Below, one piece after another: positions 21,601-36,200 of a stretch of 64,000 nt of DNA. This DNA is from Anas platyrhynchos. Taxonomy: Eukaryota; Chordata; Aves; Anseriformes; Anatidae. Numbering within the stretch: the stretch's first letter is position 1; every line of letters starts with the position of its first letter. The stretch spans positions 198,087,501 to 198,151,500 of the forward strand of contig NC_092587.1 of the NCBI RefSeq assembly GCF_047663525.1. The letters are read 5' to 3'. The position numbers and the translations under genes are program-made. The notes beneath the pieces were generated by a model. That model saw only the letters and a program-made list of their open reading frames with translations. It was not told the DNA's origin and did not search any database.

Positions 21601-24600
21601 AGTTTTACATTCTCAGAACACCACAAATAATAAACACTCTGATTCAGTACCTCTTTAGTTAGATTATACACCAGTCTGTAGAGAAGAGGGGTGCAGTCAA
21701 CTCTTAATGTGTAGTTGCCTGAAAATGAAACACAGACATGGAAATCTTCCCCCACATATCATCAGCATCATCTTCCTAATGGGCTAGTCTTGCAGTCCCT
21801 TCTTACACAAACTTCTCCTTGACTCTAAGGCAAAGAATTTAGATCTTGCCTCAGAATTTATACAGAAACAGACTATTTAGTTGGTCACCTTGTAAAAGCT
21901 ACTGCTCCTACACAACAGCAATGCATTGGTTATGGTATGTACACAGTAATGTAATGAAGCCTTCCCATAATTCTAGAATATGCCCAACTCTCCCTCATCT
22001 GCTACAAATCCTTGTCACTCACATGCTCCCCAAAGCATGTATTAAACAGAAGCAGTGGTAACATCCTAGAAAAAGAAATAAAAAATAAGTCAGTGCATTC
22101 AGGAACTGACATTTCCCTTGCAAAAGTTTTTAAGAAGCTTCTCAGTGCAGCTGTTTCTTCTTTTACCATGAAGAGGACATTTGTAATATTTTTTTTCAGA
22201 TTTTATCTGAAAAAAAAACAACAGGTCATCTGAGTAAGAGACTTGCAAGACTTTTGGCATTTTGTGTTTCAGTATTAAACTTCACCCAAACAGAAGGCAA
22301 CAAAGCTACAGAGTAGTGTTTTCATCTACTCTCTTCTAAACGTCCCCTTCTACCACCATGCTATAGCTTCTTCAGTTTACACCCATGAGGTTTCAACATT
22401 GCCTGGGGCTACGTTGAGCTCACTAACTACTCCCAAAGCTGTCAGTCACAGCAGCAAGAGCCCCATTGAAAAGAAACTATTGCCACTACAGTTAGGCTGT
22501 CAAGCAACCTTCTCTGTAGGCTACAACCATCCAACAGCAGCTAGGATGGACAATAGCAAAGGGGGGATGAGAAGGCTTTGATGTAATGAAAGACAAGCTG
22601 TCAGATAACACTGCTGCTGGGTTTTGACACTGCTTAAGACCTTTTGGCCATTCCTTGCATGGTGTGCACTCACAAGAGTACTTGACTGACAAATTCAGAA
22701 AATCCCATGGTGATGAAAAAATTACTAGGTAACATTAATAATGTTTCCAAAGAGGGTCTGTATTTGAGAACTGGAAATTAGAATTACATAAATGCCTAAA
22801 AGGATGACCCACTATTCTGTCATGGGTGCTAAAGGACAATCAATAGAAATAATTTGCTGTTCAAAACATGGCACAAGAAGCACTGTAGAAAAAGCATGAT
22901 GATAAACAAAATAATTCCAGAGTATATGGATGTTCTGGCTCTACAGGGGATGCTCAGAGTGAAGTGAAAGACGTCCAAGATACTTAAAACAGTCCTCTGA
23001 AGATGGTGTTCTTTTTCTTTTCCAGCAGTTTTACTTTTACATTTTCTTTAATGCATAAAACAAGAGACATGTTTGAATAATTAAGATTTGGAAGAAAATT
23101 GTTAATGCAGCAGCATGTTGGCTGCAAATCAACTAAAAAAAAAAAAAAAAAAAGTGTTATGATCCATGCTGAGAATATGAAGCAGTTGTAAAGCTATTAT
23201 TTCATCTGTGAGATCTAGGCATGAAATTCTGCTCCACTTTTTACACAGCATGTAAGCTACATAATTGAAGGAACAGCTCTACTCTCCTTATACCCCAACT
23301 CCAACTGAGCATTTAGAAACTGGGTTTGGCTTTTCTTTCCCTCCAATCCTTTTGTGACAGATAGAATTTTCAGCTGACATGAATAAAACAAGTTCTTAAA
23401 TGTGCCTATCGATATCCATTTTATTCACACACAGTAAGCCCAAATAAGTTGGGTTTAACATGGGAAGAGCAACGCCCTAAATAACATAAGATATGGTTCA
23501 GAACAGCTTCACAGGACTCTACTGACTATTATTTCAGCATAAACAATAGGAAATGAGGCCCCTCTGTAATAAAGTTCAGAATAATTTAAGAAGGAAAATG
23601 TCCTGTTTATTTTGATTTAGGTCACTGTGCTGCCTTCAGTTTTCAAAGTCTAGTTTCTAAGCATCATTCCTGTATGCATTCCTCTCAGAATCTGAAGGGC
23701 ATAGTAAATTCAATAATGGGGGATCACTTTCTTGTGAACCACTCTTGAGAGCTCATTTTTCTAGGACAGTGTTGCCATAATATGTAACTCCTTGCAGAGC
23801 CTTCTTGCTCATAGCAATGAACAAAGGTGACTACGCTGTCCCAAAGCAAAAAAATGTTTTCCCACCCCCACAAAATGTAAGCCCAAGGTCTTGACGCTAT
23901 ATGTCTTGAGACTGTAATAAATTGTAGTGTCTCAAGATACTGTACTTCCACAGTAAATTGAGCTGGAGCTGCAAACAGAACAAGGAACAGTCTGTTATAT
24001 ATCAAATCTGTAATTGTAAAACAAAGCTAAAGCAGTTAAGCACTTAAGCAGTTTTACAATTCAGACTGCTCAATTCATTAGTAAAGAACACTAAATTCTA
24101 GAGGAGGCATTCCGGCAGCCAACTGCAGCTCATGGTTGGAACTATTTGCAAGAAGGAAGCAACATGAAAATGTAAATTGTTCTCTCTACTTAATTCTGCA
24201 TTTGGTACAGTTATGTTGAATGTCACATTATCTATTTTGCATTTACTAGCTCTGGATGCAATGAATAACACACAATAACTACTAAAGTTGACATCTGTAA
24301 AGCAAAATGAGTTTAAAAATAAGACATACCTTCTATAGAAGAATCTGTGTTGATGTAAGCAACTGCCCGTTCCTGGAGGACTCTGGCATTTTCCTAGGGT
24401 TGTAAAAGTGCAATTATTACTTTTCATTTAGTGACATTTAGTCAAGATATTAAGTATACTGTTTTTTACCACCTTACCTTTAAGAACCATGTCAGGATAA
24501 GTAGCACAATGTACCTTACTCATTATACTAGTATTTGAGGGTGGTTAATGATCTGGGCATACGAAATTCACTCTTACATCTGGGACTCAATTTTTTTCTA

Positions 24601-27600
24601 GGAACCACCCACAAAATAGAGGTCTGTCTGCTGCATCACACAGGAGCAAGACAGGACAGGAAAACTAATGCAGAAGACATGAAATTGGAGGGAGTGACCC
24701 ACCAGAGGGCCGTGCTGCCATCCAAAGGGACCTCAGCAGGCTGGCAAGAACATCATGGAGTTGATCAAGGTGACGTGCAGGGTCCTGCCCCTGGGGAGGA
24801 ATAGCCTCAGGCCCCAGGACACGCTAGGGGCCACCCACCTAGGCAGCAGCTCTCAGAAAAGGACCTGGGGGTCCTGATGGGCACCAGGCTGAACGTGAGC
24901 CAGCAATGGGCCCTTGCTGCTAAGAAGGCCAATGGTGTCATGGCATGCATGAAGCAAAATACCACCAGTAGGCCGAGGGAAGTGATCCTGCCCCTCTGCT
25001 CAGCACTGGTGAGGCCATACCTGGAGTGCTGAATCCAGTTCTGGGCCCCCCAGTACAAGAAAGACCTGGGCATACTGAAGAGAGTCCAAGATCAACCACT
25101 TTTTGAATGTGCAAAATATGACGACTGTGAGCTGATCTAGAATTCCTTAATGCCATTAATTCCCAGTTATTCATGTCAGATCCCAGTACTGAACTCATTT
25201 TTAACACAGATAAACTGGGTATCGCTGTCATTTCTACACTCTTCCATTTCAAAAAGGGATGAATCAAAGCACTGAATTTGACTGTTTTGAGTCAACCAAC
25301 CATTGCTTTCATGCTAAATATATACACACGCAGGCTTAATTTTTTGAAAACTGGCAATTATGTTTGAAATTGATATTCTAATCACTAAGTGGTATTTTAC
25401 TAAATCTTGGCTTTGTAATAGATATTCTAATTAGGTTAGTAACTGATACTTGATTCATTCGATTTATAACACCACACATCATTTGTAAGTCATGTGAACT
25501 GCAAATTAGATTGGTAAGTGATAACTCCAAAATGCAATTGGTATCTTTAAAACAAGAAGTAGAGAAGATTCTGGAAACAAACAAACAAACAAACAAACAA
25601 AAAAAGAAACAAATGAAGGGAGGAAGCAAACTTGGATATGCATACACATGGCCTTATATATGTGCAAAAGCTTATTTGCAACATAACGAAATTCTTTCAT
25701 TTATGAGCAATGGAGATTGTTTATGCAACAAAAGGATGTTGCCACAGTTGCAGAGTCTTTTTGTTACTTTACCATCACAGAAAACAGGAAATATAGTGGG
25801 TTAATTTTCCTCAAGATTTAGTAGATGACAGATCTAGCAGCTGCAGAAAACACAAATGTAAGCTGTGAGGAAAATCTCTAGAGAAACTAAAATCTAATTT
25901 TGGTGTCAAGAGGAGGAATGCACACCACCAAGATAAAGCAAGAAAACAATAATATAAAAACATTGAGGTTCAGATATGAATGGTGTTTATGGCTTTCTAA
26001 TCTAGTAGAGCTGCCATTGTATGAAATGCAATAGATGATAGATTACCAGCTATTAAATTATTAAACAAGAAACACTGCAGAACAGCAGTAGCAATACGAG
26101 AACAAGTATAAAATAACTAATTTATTCATGACATAAGAGAAACAGACCTTTTAAGTATCATGCTTTCATATTCTTCATAGTTAAAACAATTGTGAACAAT
26201 TGTGTTTTGTTTTGTTTTGTTTTTGACATTATCTAAAAATGAACAGTTAGATAGAGAACAGAATCAAAAATAAAAGAGTAATATAAGATTTGCTTTTGTC
26301 ACCAGTGGAGCTCAGATGACATGAAGTTTTAAAGCAAATCCTTTAAAATCCCTCAGTAAATGACTTTTAAAATATTATAAATTATGCTTTCTTCATCTAA
26401 TGTCACACAAACTGACAATAAGATGCAGAGAGTCTATTGCACCTGGAAGCTAAATGGTTTATGGGAGTGCAAATCCAAGGGAAGAGAAATCACAGCTTTG
26501 TTAACAGAAGAATGATGGAATCCCTTTGGTATTGGGAGCACAATTCTGGTTTTCTCCTCCAATGTGTCATTTTGATATGTAATTTTGTAGTTTACTGAAA
26601 TACATGCCAATAAATTAAAATAAAAAGATTTAATTATTTTCTTGTACTGAATTTTAAAACTCTAAGTTTTCTAAATACAGCGTTGTAAATAAAATTCTAA
26701 GAACAAAAAAATGTTAAACCATTCAGTACCAATAAACTGATGTAGTTCAGTACCAATAAACTGATGTAGTTCACCAGAACTGTGTTTCTGTGAGAAGTTA
26801 GATAGGTAATTTGCATAAATATATGAGGGCCTTGCAGCACCTGAAGAGGAATCTGTTGTGCTCCAGTTTTAATTTGAAGTTACCGATTGCAGTCTAGTGA
26901 TAGACACCATTAGGCTCTGCATCTTCCTGCAACAGATGTCCAAGTTATGCCTCACGCTATTCTTTATTTACCTCAGCCCATTCTGTGGAACCCAACAATC
27001 CAAATTCTTCTGCATCCCAACTAGCAAAAATAATAGTTCGTCTGGGTCTCCAACCTGCAATCACATAGTTAAATTTCAAAATTCAGCTCAAGTTAGAAAG
27101 TCTAGTAAAAGACCAACACAGTTAATTGAATCACTTTTAAAAATTAGCACTTAATTGATATAGCAGTAGAAAAAAAATCCTCTCTAAGCCCTTAGAGGAA
27201 CGTATTACTACAGAAGAATTTCTTCCTAACGCACAATTTTCATTCTATACAACTAAAAGGTTAATCTTCTACTGATGAGGGACATGAGGGAATAAATTCA
27301 GCCAACTAAGATGCAATGATACACATGCAATTCTTCAATAAATTTGCATGTTTCATAATGAGAACTACAACTCTCTGCAGAGGTGAAAAGTTAAATCAAC
27401 ACAACTGCTTCTGGGAACATTCAGCATAGTCTCTCATTGTTGCTGTTTCCCATATCCATCACTTTAATTCTGCAATAAATAAGTTACCTTCCATCTTCAT
27501 TTTACCAAAACTCCGAACAACCTCTTGAAGAACAGCTGCGCCTGTAGTTGGATCAATACCACCAAACACCCAGGAGTCTCTGTGACCTCCAAAAATAATA

Positions 27601-29370
27601 TATCTATCTGGAAACAAGCACACAATATCAATAATTACTTAAAAATGCATTTAGATTATCTGTATTTCCATTGATTCTGCTAGTATTATTTAACATTTTT
27701 GTCAGTGACACAGACAATTGGCTCAAACACATCCTCAGCAAGTCTGCTGATGATACCAAGCTCTGTGGTGCGGTTGACACACTGGAGGGAAGGGATGCTA
27801 TCCAGAGGGACCTGAACAGGCCTAAGAGGTGGGCCTGTGTGAACCTCATGGAGTTCAGCAAAGCCAAGTGCAAGGTCTTGAGGCTGGGCTGCGGCAATCC
27901 CAAGCACAAATACAGGCTGGGGGATGACTGGACTGAGAGCAGTCGTGAGGAGAAGGACCTGGGGGTGTTGGTGGATGAGAAGTTCGACATGAGCCAGCAA
28001 TGTGAGCTTGCAGCCCAGAAAGCCAACCATGTCCTGGGCTGCATCGAAAGAAGTGTGACCAGCTGGGTGTGAGAGGGAGTTGCTCTCATGAGACCCCACC
28101 TGGATCCCTGTGTTCAGCTCTGGGGCTCCCAGCACAAGAAGGATATGGAAGTATTAGAGCAGGTCCAGAGGAGGGCCACAAGGATGATCAAGGGGCTGGA
28201 GCACCTCTCCTGTGAAGGTACGCTGAGAGAGTTGGGGTTGTTCAACCTGGAGAAGAGATGGCTCTGGGGAGACCTTACAGCAGCCTGCCAGTGCCTAAAG
28301 GGGGCTACAGGAAAGCTGTGGATGGACACTTTGTCAGGTGGCGCACTAGGTTTAGATTAGATATTTGGAAGAAATTCTTCACCCAGAGGGTGGTGAGGCC
28401 CTGGCACAGGCTGCCCAGAGGAGCTGTGGATGCTCCATCCCTGGAGGTGTTCAAGGCCAAGCTGGATGGGGCTTCGGGCAACCTGGTCTCATGGGAGGTC
28501 CCCCTGCCCATGGCAGAGGGTTGGAAGCTGATGATCTTCAAAGCCCCTTCACACCTCCAATCAGTTCTGTGACTCTATGATTGCATCCCTACTTGTGTCA
28601 AAAAAAAATAATTTTAATATCAGCATTAGAAATGTATTTTTACAGTAATCTTCAATCATTCACTTAGTCTACTGAAGGGTATATACGAAGAAAATAAATA
28701 TTTTATATATGTTTTTCCACTTAAAATTATTTCACGTGTATGCCCTGCAATGCAGTACTAACAATAGGATGTCAAGGTTTCAAATCATGATTAGTTTTCT
28801 ATACTTCACATTGTGTAAAGATGTCTAAGAGAAAATGCATGCATGCTGTAATCCCATGGTGAAATAAAGAGTTATAAAATATTCTTTGACACCTATTGTT
28901 CTAGCATTCCTATTGAAATATATTATTGGGAATGCTCCTGAAAAAACATGTTATGGGAGGGACAAGACAAGCTATTAAGGATTTGTCAGATTCCAATATT
29001 CCAATGTTATCTGTATATCTTAAAAACTTTGTTTCTTGCAGCATTAGAACAATTTCACCAAGCACAAAATAAAAAAGGAATTAAAATTCTCAAGCACTTG
29101 ATGCTCACCTGGTTCCACTGCTCCTCTGAGGACACCAATGACATTGTAAATTCGTGTTATTTTACTGTCTGTATGAACATGCATTCTGACTTTTCTGAAA
29201 TGAAAAACAGTGTGGAGTAACCACCTCTGACTGAGAAGACAATAAAAAGTCACAGCTTGTAAGCCATAAAGTTTGTACTTCTGTATTGCTTTGTGTGTTC
29301 AGCATATCTGTCATGTTGTATCAGTGTCCTATTTTTTTTTATTTCATATTAAACTGTTGATAGAAAGTGG

Positions 29371-29402
<32 letters not shown>

Positions 29403-32400
29403 CTATTAAGCAGGCTAACCTCCAAAGTTTCAAACATTTACAGAATTTATTGAATTGTTTTTTATAGGAGTCAATTCGTCAATTGTACAGAAGGAAACTG
29501 AAAAGCATATGCAGTAACTAAAAATGTTTTAATATTTTGACCAAACTAATAACTGCAAAAATCAATATTTTTATAAAGAATACACTGTGATTTTGTAGCA
29601 CAGTTATGTGAATTGGTGTAAAAGTTGGGGAGAGAGTCACTATAAATAGTTTGCATGAATAAATTGAAATTGCTGTTTAGGACAGCAGATCAAAGTGATC
29701 AGGACTTGTCAAACAAACAAACAAAAAAAGTTCTCATGAAATGTTATAAAAAGGAAGGAAATTCAGGTATTAGAAGAGCTAAAAATAATGCAATATTCAG
29801 CTTCTCTTAATCTGTATTAAAAACAAAGAATCAAACAATGCTTATTCTGGGTCTGGCAAAACTCCAAATGCTTCACATTTGAAGCTATCTTTTCAGCAGC
29901 AAATCTGCATAGCTGTCAAAATCAAAATCTACTTCAGGACAGCTACTGGATTGTTGCCCAGAAAATAATTGACACTAGTGCCTTGAGCATGTATATACTT
30001 GCACACTTTTCATGTGCAAGCGACTGTCTACCTAGATTCAAAAGGCTCGCTTTGATCTAGAGTTACTCTGATAGAGAAGTATATGCAGGAATAGCCTTTA
30101 TTTATAAAAACTGTGTCTCTATCAAGTATGAAGATGTTAAAAGTGCTTTTCAAAAATATGTCCCATGTATATGTTTTGTTGATGAATCATATTGTTTCTT
30201 TTCTCACTGTTGGGTTTTATTGCTCTTGAAGACATTCAAAACAGCACTTTAATTATGTCAAATATGCCTTCTTGTTTCTTTGTTTGTTTGTTTTTCCTAC
30301 TTTATTCATTTTAAGCTGGTGTTAAAACACAGAAGAAAAGAGTAACAATCAATTAAGTCTTTTCGAAATCATATATTAAGACACTCTCTTGTTCTACAGG
30401 AGGTAGAGCAGTAATAATGATGCATAATTTTTACACACCATTTGCTCATTGTTATTCACCAGTCCTCATGAAATAAAATTTTGTGCAAACTGAAACTGTG
30501 GGAGGTATTCCTATAGGAAAGTGATCTTGATCTTTATTTAACATAGCTTATCAGTTATAAACTAAAACGAATGCTATGACAGCCCCTGACAGCCAGTCAA
30601 ATCCTTGACATCCAACTACAATCGTTACATGGCTCAGTCTGTCTGAGAGCAACTCTTAGTGCTGAATACCTTACCAGTTTTATTTCTCCATTAGAGTTGA
30701 AAAAAGAAAAAGAGCATACACACTATTGCTAATCCAAGTGTCAAAGTCCAGTTTCTCCCAAACAAGTTAGTAAGATATATGTGTTTTGTGCTCTTATGTC
30801 TTCTTGTTGTTAAGGGCTTTCTACCAGGGGGCCTACCTGCTTTGGGAAACAGCTGATGGACTCCCACATCATTTTGATATTTCACAGCTTTAAGTTCAAA
30901 GAAATACTGTGAGGCATCCAGTGGACAAGGGAAAAATCTAGGAGAGAACTACTGAATTGGCAGTACTTCCCTGTTGAACCTCTACATATTGGCTGTCCTA
31001 TTTTTTCCTTGGTCATTACAAATGAAAGAATAATATAGGCTGGATATGTACCCTCTACATCTGTCTACCCACATGTGTATCCATAACTATAGCTTTGACC
31101 ATTTATTTTCAAATTCTAATAATTATCATTGAGTGGTGCTCACCAAAAACAAAAAAAAAAAAGTTAATTTTTCCATGGCATGGGAGTTGGAACTAGATGA
31201 ACATTAACACCCCTTCCAACCCAAACCATTCTATGATTCTATGATAGTATCTCTAGATGTATTGTTTCACAGTCTTTGTCTTGCTGACATATTTTATAAA
31301 TAGGTGAGTGTTAAAACAGACCTTGTTGAAGAGCTGTCTGCAAATCCTGGCCCTATGTTATAAGACACATTGAGACTTCCCTTCCAGCTGCTGTCTGGAG
31401 CTGCAGGTCCTCCCATTGAACTGTTAAGTGAAAACCAAGACAAACACACTTGACCAGTGGACTGAAAACAGAAGTTCCCTGAAGAGTTACTGTGCCTAAA
31501 TCATGGTGGATTTACAAAATTCTTAAAAACATCATGCCAGCAACAGATTGTTTTGCATTTTCCATGTTTCCTGAAGTACACACTACTACAAAAGAACAAT
31601 AAATACAAGTAACAATACAGTTAGCATAAAAATGTTAATTGCACATTTGCAGATATTAAATTCTGAAGAGAAGAAGGGGACTGATGTATACTCACCGTAG
31701 TAACACTTCTGCATCATGATATCCAATGGGATGAACTGGGATCTTTGGAATCCCTACACCCTCTTTAAGCTTGTATCTGAAAGTGTACTCTGAGAAACCA
31801 GAACAAAATGTCAAGTTTATAGCATTTTTATCAGCTTCTATCAAAAATAGGTGCACAAGTCCATGGGGCCCAATGAGATACATCCACAGATCCTGAGGGA
31901 ACTGGTGGATGTAGTTGCTAAGCCACTGTCCATCATATTTGAGAAGTCTTAGCAGTCTGATGAAGTTCCTACTCTCTGGAAGAGGCAAAACATGACTCCC
32001 ATTTTTAAAAAGGGAATAAAAAAGAAGACCCAGTGAACTACAGACCAGTCAGTCTCACCTCTATGCTTGGCAAAATCATGGAGCAGATCCTCATGGAAAC
32101 TATGCTAAGGCACACAGAAAAACAGAGGTGATTGGTGACAGCCGACACGGCTTGACAAAGGGAAGATCATGCCTGACAAATATTGTGGCCTTCTATAATG
32201 GGGTGGACAGGAAAGGAGCAACTGACATAACCTATTGAGACTTGTATAAAGCATTTGACGCTGTCCCCCATGATATCCTTGTCCTTAAATTGGAAAGACA
32301 TGCATTTAATGGATGGACCACTAGGTGGTTAAGGAATTGGCTGGATGGTTGCACTCAAAAAGTTGCAGTCAACAGCTCCATGTCCAAGTAATGAGTGGTG

Positions 32401-33166
32401 TTCCTCAGGGGTCAGTATTAGGATTGTCAGTATATAACATCTTTGTCAGTGACATGGACAGTGAAATGGAGTGCACCCTCAGCAAGTTTGCTGATGACAC
32501 CAAGCTGTGTGGCACAGTTGACACACTGGAGGGAAGGAGTGCCATCCAGGGGAACCTGGACAGGCCTGAGAGGTAGGCCTGTGCGAACCTCATGGAGTTC
32601 AGCAAAGCCAAGTCCAAGGCCCTGCACCTGTCTCAGGGCATTCCCATGCCCAAATACAGGCTGGGTGGAGGAAGGATTGAGAGCAGCCCTGAGGAGAAGG
32701 ACCTTGAGGATGAGAAGCTCAACATGCGCTGTCAATATGCACTTGCAGCCCAGAAAGCCAACTGTATACTGGGTTGCATCAAAAACAGTGTGGCTGGCAG
32801 GGTGAGGGAGTGGATTGTCCCCCTCTGCTCTGCTCTGTTCTTGTAAGACCCCACCTGGAGCCCTGTGTTCAGCCATGGGGCCCCCTGCACAAGATGGATA
32901 TGGACCTGTTGGAGAAGGTCCAGAGGAGGGCCACAAGGATGATCAAGGGGCTGGAGCACATCTCCTTTGAGGACAGGCTGAGAGAGTTGGGGTTGCTCAG
33001 CCCGGAGAAGAGAAGTCTCCAGGGAGACCATACAGTACCCTCCCAACCTGGTCTGGTGGGAGGTGCCCCTGCCCATGGCAAAGGGGTTGGAACTGGATGA
33101 TCTTCAAGGTCCCTTCCAACGCAAACCATTCTGTTACCCTGTGATTTACCTATATTGCAGACATCC

Positions 33167-33221
<55 letters not shown>

Positions 33222-36200
33222 TTTTCTGTATAGTGATTTCTTACGCCTCCAGTAGTAGTCACACAAGCCAGCAAGATTTCCAGAACCACCCCAGCATTCC
33301 CAATTCCCAGCACTGGCAGACAGAACTGGTAGGTGCCTTACTTGAGGATGCCTACAAGGACAAGACATGCATATGGCGCCAAGTTTCAAAAGACTCCAGG
33401 CTTCTCTTATTTTTATTACAGAAATTTTACTCCCTGTACAGAGAATCTTAAACTGTTTTTCTACTAGGAATTTAGGATCAGTAAGGAAACATACCTCCAA
33501 GCAATCCTATTACTCCTCTTTGATGACAGACTATAATCTAGTTTAAACTGGTCCTCCTAAGAAACACAGAGATTTTAAAACAGCTATAAATTCTCAGCCA
33601 TTATCTACTGCTTTGCAGTCTGTAAACCTATACACGTCCTGTTTGTCTGAGAGCTATAAAGCTGAGATTATACAAAGAGATTTTCCTAAAAACTTACTTT
33701 CTCTGCCTAGCTCAAACGCAACCACTTCAAAGAACATACAGATAGAACCCAAGCTGCAATAGGAAAATGAACAACTGCTAAAAGTCACTTTAAATAGCTT
33801 TTCCCTTTGCATCTGTATCAAAAATACATAATAACTTCCAGCACCAGTTTAGAAAGTACTTGATGGCCCAGGGTGCAGATATCTCACCTTTTGCAGGATA
33901 GCCAGGTGTCAGAGGGTCCCCAGCTCCATTCAGGTTTAACACATTCCCACGCTGGGCTCCTCCACCTGGAAGGTTCCAGCCATCTGGATAGGGATCTACT
34001 CCTGGGGCACAGTAGTCAGCAGGGTCTGAATAAAGTATGATCCCTTGGGCTCCTGCTAACATGGCATTTTTAACCTGTAAAATTATTTGCCTTTAACATT
34101 TTTTTTAAATGCAGTAATAACTCGAGATGATGCACTTTACTTCCACGGGGACACAGTTTTAGAAGCTGTATACGTGGAAGGGTGAAAATGATCATAGACT
34201 AAGTAGAAGAACAAAGCACAGCAAAGCATGATCCAGTCATTATTTGTGTCAGTCACAACTTTAGTCATAGCTCAAGGCTATGAGATAAAGCACAAGGCCT
34301 AACACTGAGGCACAAGAACCAACTATTATCCTCATTTCCCATGATCACCAGTTTTGTTGGAATTGATTTCTAAAGCCAAATGAGTAGCTATTCAATGTCT
34401 GTGCATCAGATTCCTTCTTGAATGCTTCTTCAAAATTCTGTAGCTTTGTGGATGAAAAGTAGTAAAAACCTTGGCTCTACAAACTAGAGTTCCCCAAACT
34501 TCGTTCTTCTTGCAAGAACTGCCTAAAATGTGAGTGTCAGGAGATTAATACATTTATCTGTTCTTATGGTTTTGAAAATTATTCTTACAAGGTAGTCATG
34601 CTGGATACATTTGAGGCTTCCTTCTTCTCATATGTTCCAACTTACAGCCCTCATTAACTCCCGTTGGGTCTGCTGCGATCAGCATCAGAAACAATGACCC
34701 ATAGAGGGAAAAATTAAACACAACCCTTACTTTGTTTCCTCTGAAGATCTTCCCATATCTGGCAATGACGATCTTTCCTGTACAGTTAATTCCCATTTCA
34801 CGCTCCAGCTTAAAAAAATCTTCAGTGCGGCCATAATTCACATATACCAGATCTGACTGCATAGAATAGAAAATTTGTTTGAGGAACTGGTCATTCAACA
34901 AAATATCTCTTTTCCAAAATATGCAGTTTTATTCACTACGTATGATATATTTTGCACTTCTACAAGTAAGTTCCAGTACCCCTAAAAATAATAGCAAAAT
35001 ATTTCCATAGTATTATATAGGAAACCTTGGCTCAAACTGCTGGCCTTTCTATATTATCTAGCGCTTAACAGCAGCCCTATTACTGATTTCAAGTTACAAC
35101 AACTTACTTTGCTAAACTGACAAATTTCTGTGGATATGAAAAGACTGTGCTATTCCTTGGATATACACTCACCATTATATAACTTTATTCATATATATAT
35201 ATGTGTATATATATATATAATGCAATATTGTCTCTGACTGATCCCTTCACGATGAATTATCAGATTAAGTGAAGGACTTTTGTAGCCTTTGAAGATATGT
35301 GCTTAACCCAAAATGTCTTCCAAATTGATTTATATATTGCTATTTCCATTTTAGACTTATGAAAATCCTTTCCATGTGATTGAGTAACATGGAGTAATTT
35401 AAGATGTATGAAACATTTCCCTAAAGTTAAAAGCTTTTCATTTGTTTTGCAGTTCAGATCTCCAGCACTTTGAGAACATTTTTTTTTTTAAATAGAACTC
35501 TAACCTTCCCACAACACCTGGCCTAACTATGCTTTCCTTCACTTATAACAGTGATTAATTAAAACTTCTACATGAAATATTTTGAGAAGTGGGAGAAATC
35601 TATTCCATCAAGTTTTTAACAAAATATGGATTCAGCTAATAATACTCTTTTTTTCTTTTTTTTTTTTCCTTTTCCTTTTCCTTTTCTTTTCCTTTTTTTT
35701 CCTTTTTTTTTTTATTACCTCTGGCATTCCTTGTGGTGAAAAAGCATTATATGGTGGCAGTATATCGGTAACATTTTCATATCCCCAAGGAGGTGGTTCA
35801 AAGGAAGATGTATTGAAAATCTATAAATAAATAACAGAAGTCTTTGGTCAGTTGCTGCACCTCTAGGCACAAGTTTGTACAATAAGTTGGGTTATTGCAA
35901 ATGATATGCTAGTTTCCATAGACTGTCAGTGAAAAATAGAATGCTAACTCTCATGCATAACTTCAAACAAAAAACAGCTAAGGATACCTAGCTGATTTTT
36001 TATAACAGAATGCAGCTGTGCATACTTGTCAGAAGATGCTCATCAGTCACTGCCTAAACCTAAGCAAAGAAATAGCTGAAAATTGCCAAGAGGTGGTGGC
36101 AATAAAAAGACAGTTTGTCCATGTCATCACAGGCATTTTTTTGTGATTACTCCCACTTGTATTATTACTCATGTCTTTACCCCTTTGGTAGTTACGCTCC

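Noticed and set aside
26722..26773. Tandem 24-bp units as a CRISPR-like array
   Set aside because: Only two adjacent copies without spacers, in a vertebrate intron; a simple tandem duplication.
27628..28360. Several overlapping frames on both strands at the intron 9 CR1
   Set aside because: All are parts or shadows of a degraded CR1 ORF2; none is a host gene.
33155..33451. 98-codon frame starting in the (ATTT)n repeat
   Set aside because: The Leu/Phe/Ile/Tyr run is the translation of the microsatellite, followed by intron sequence.
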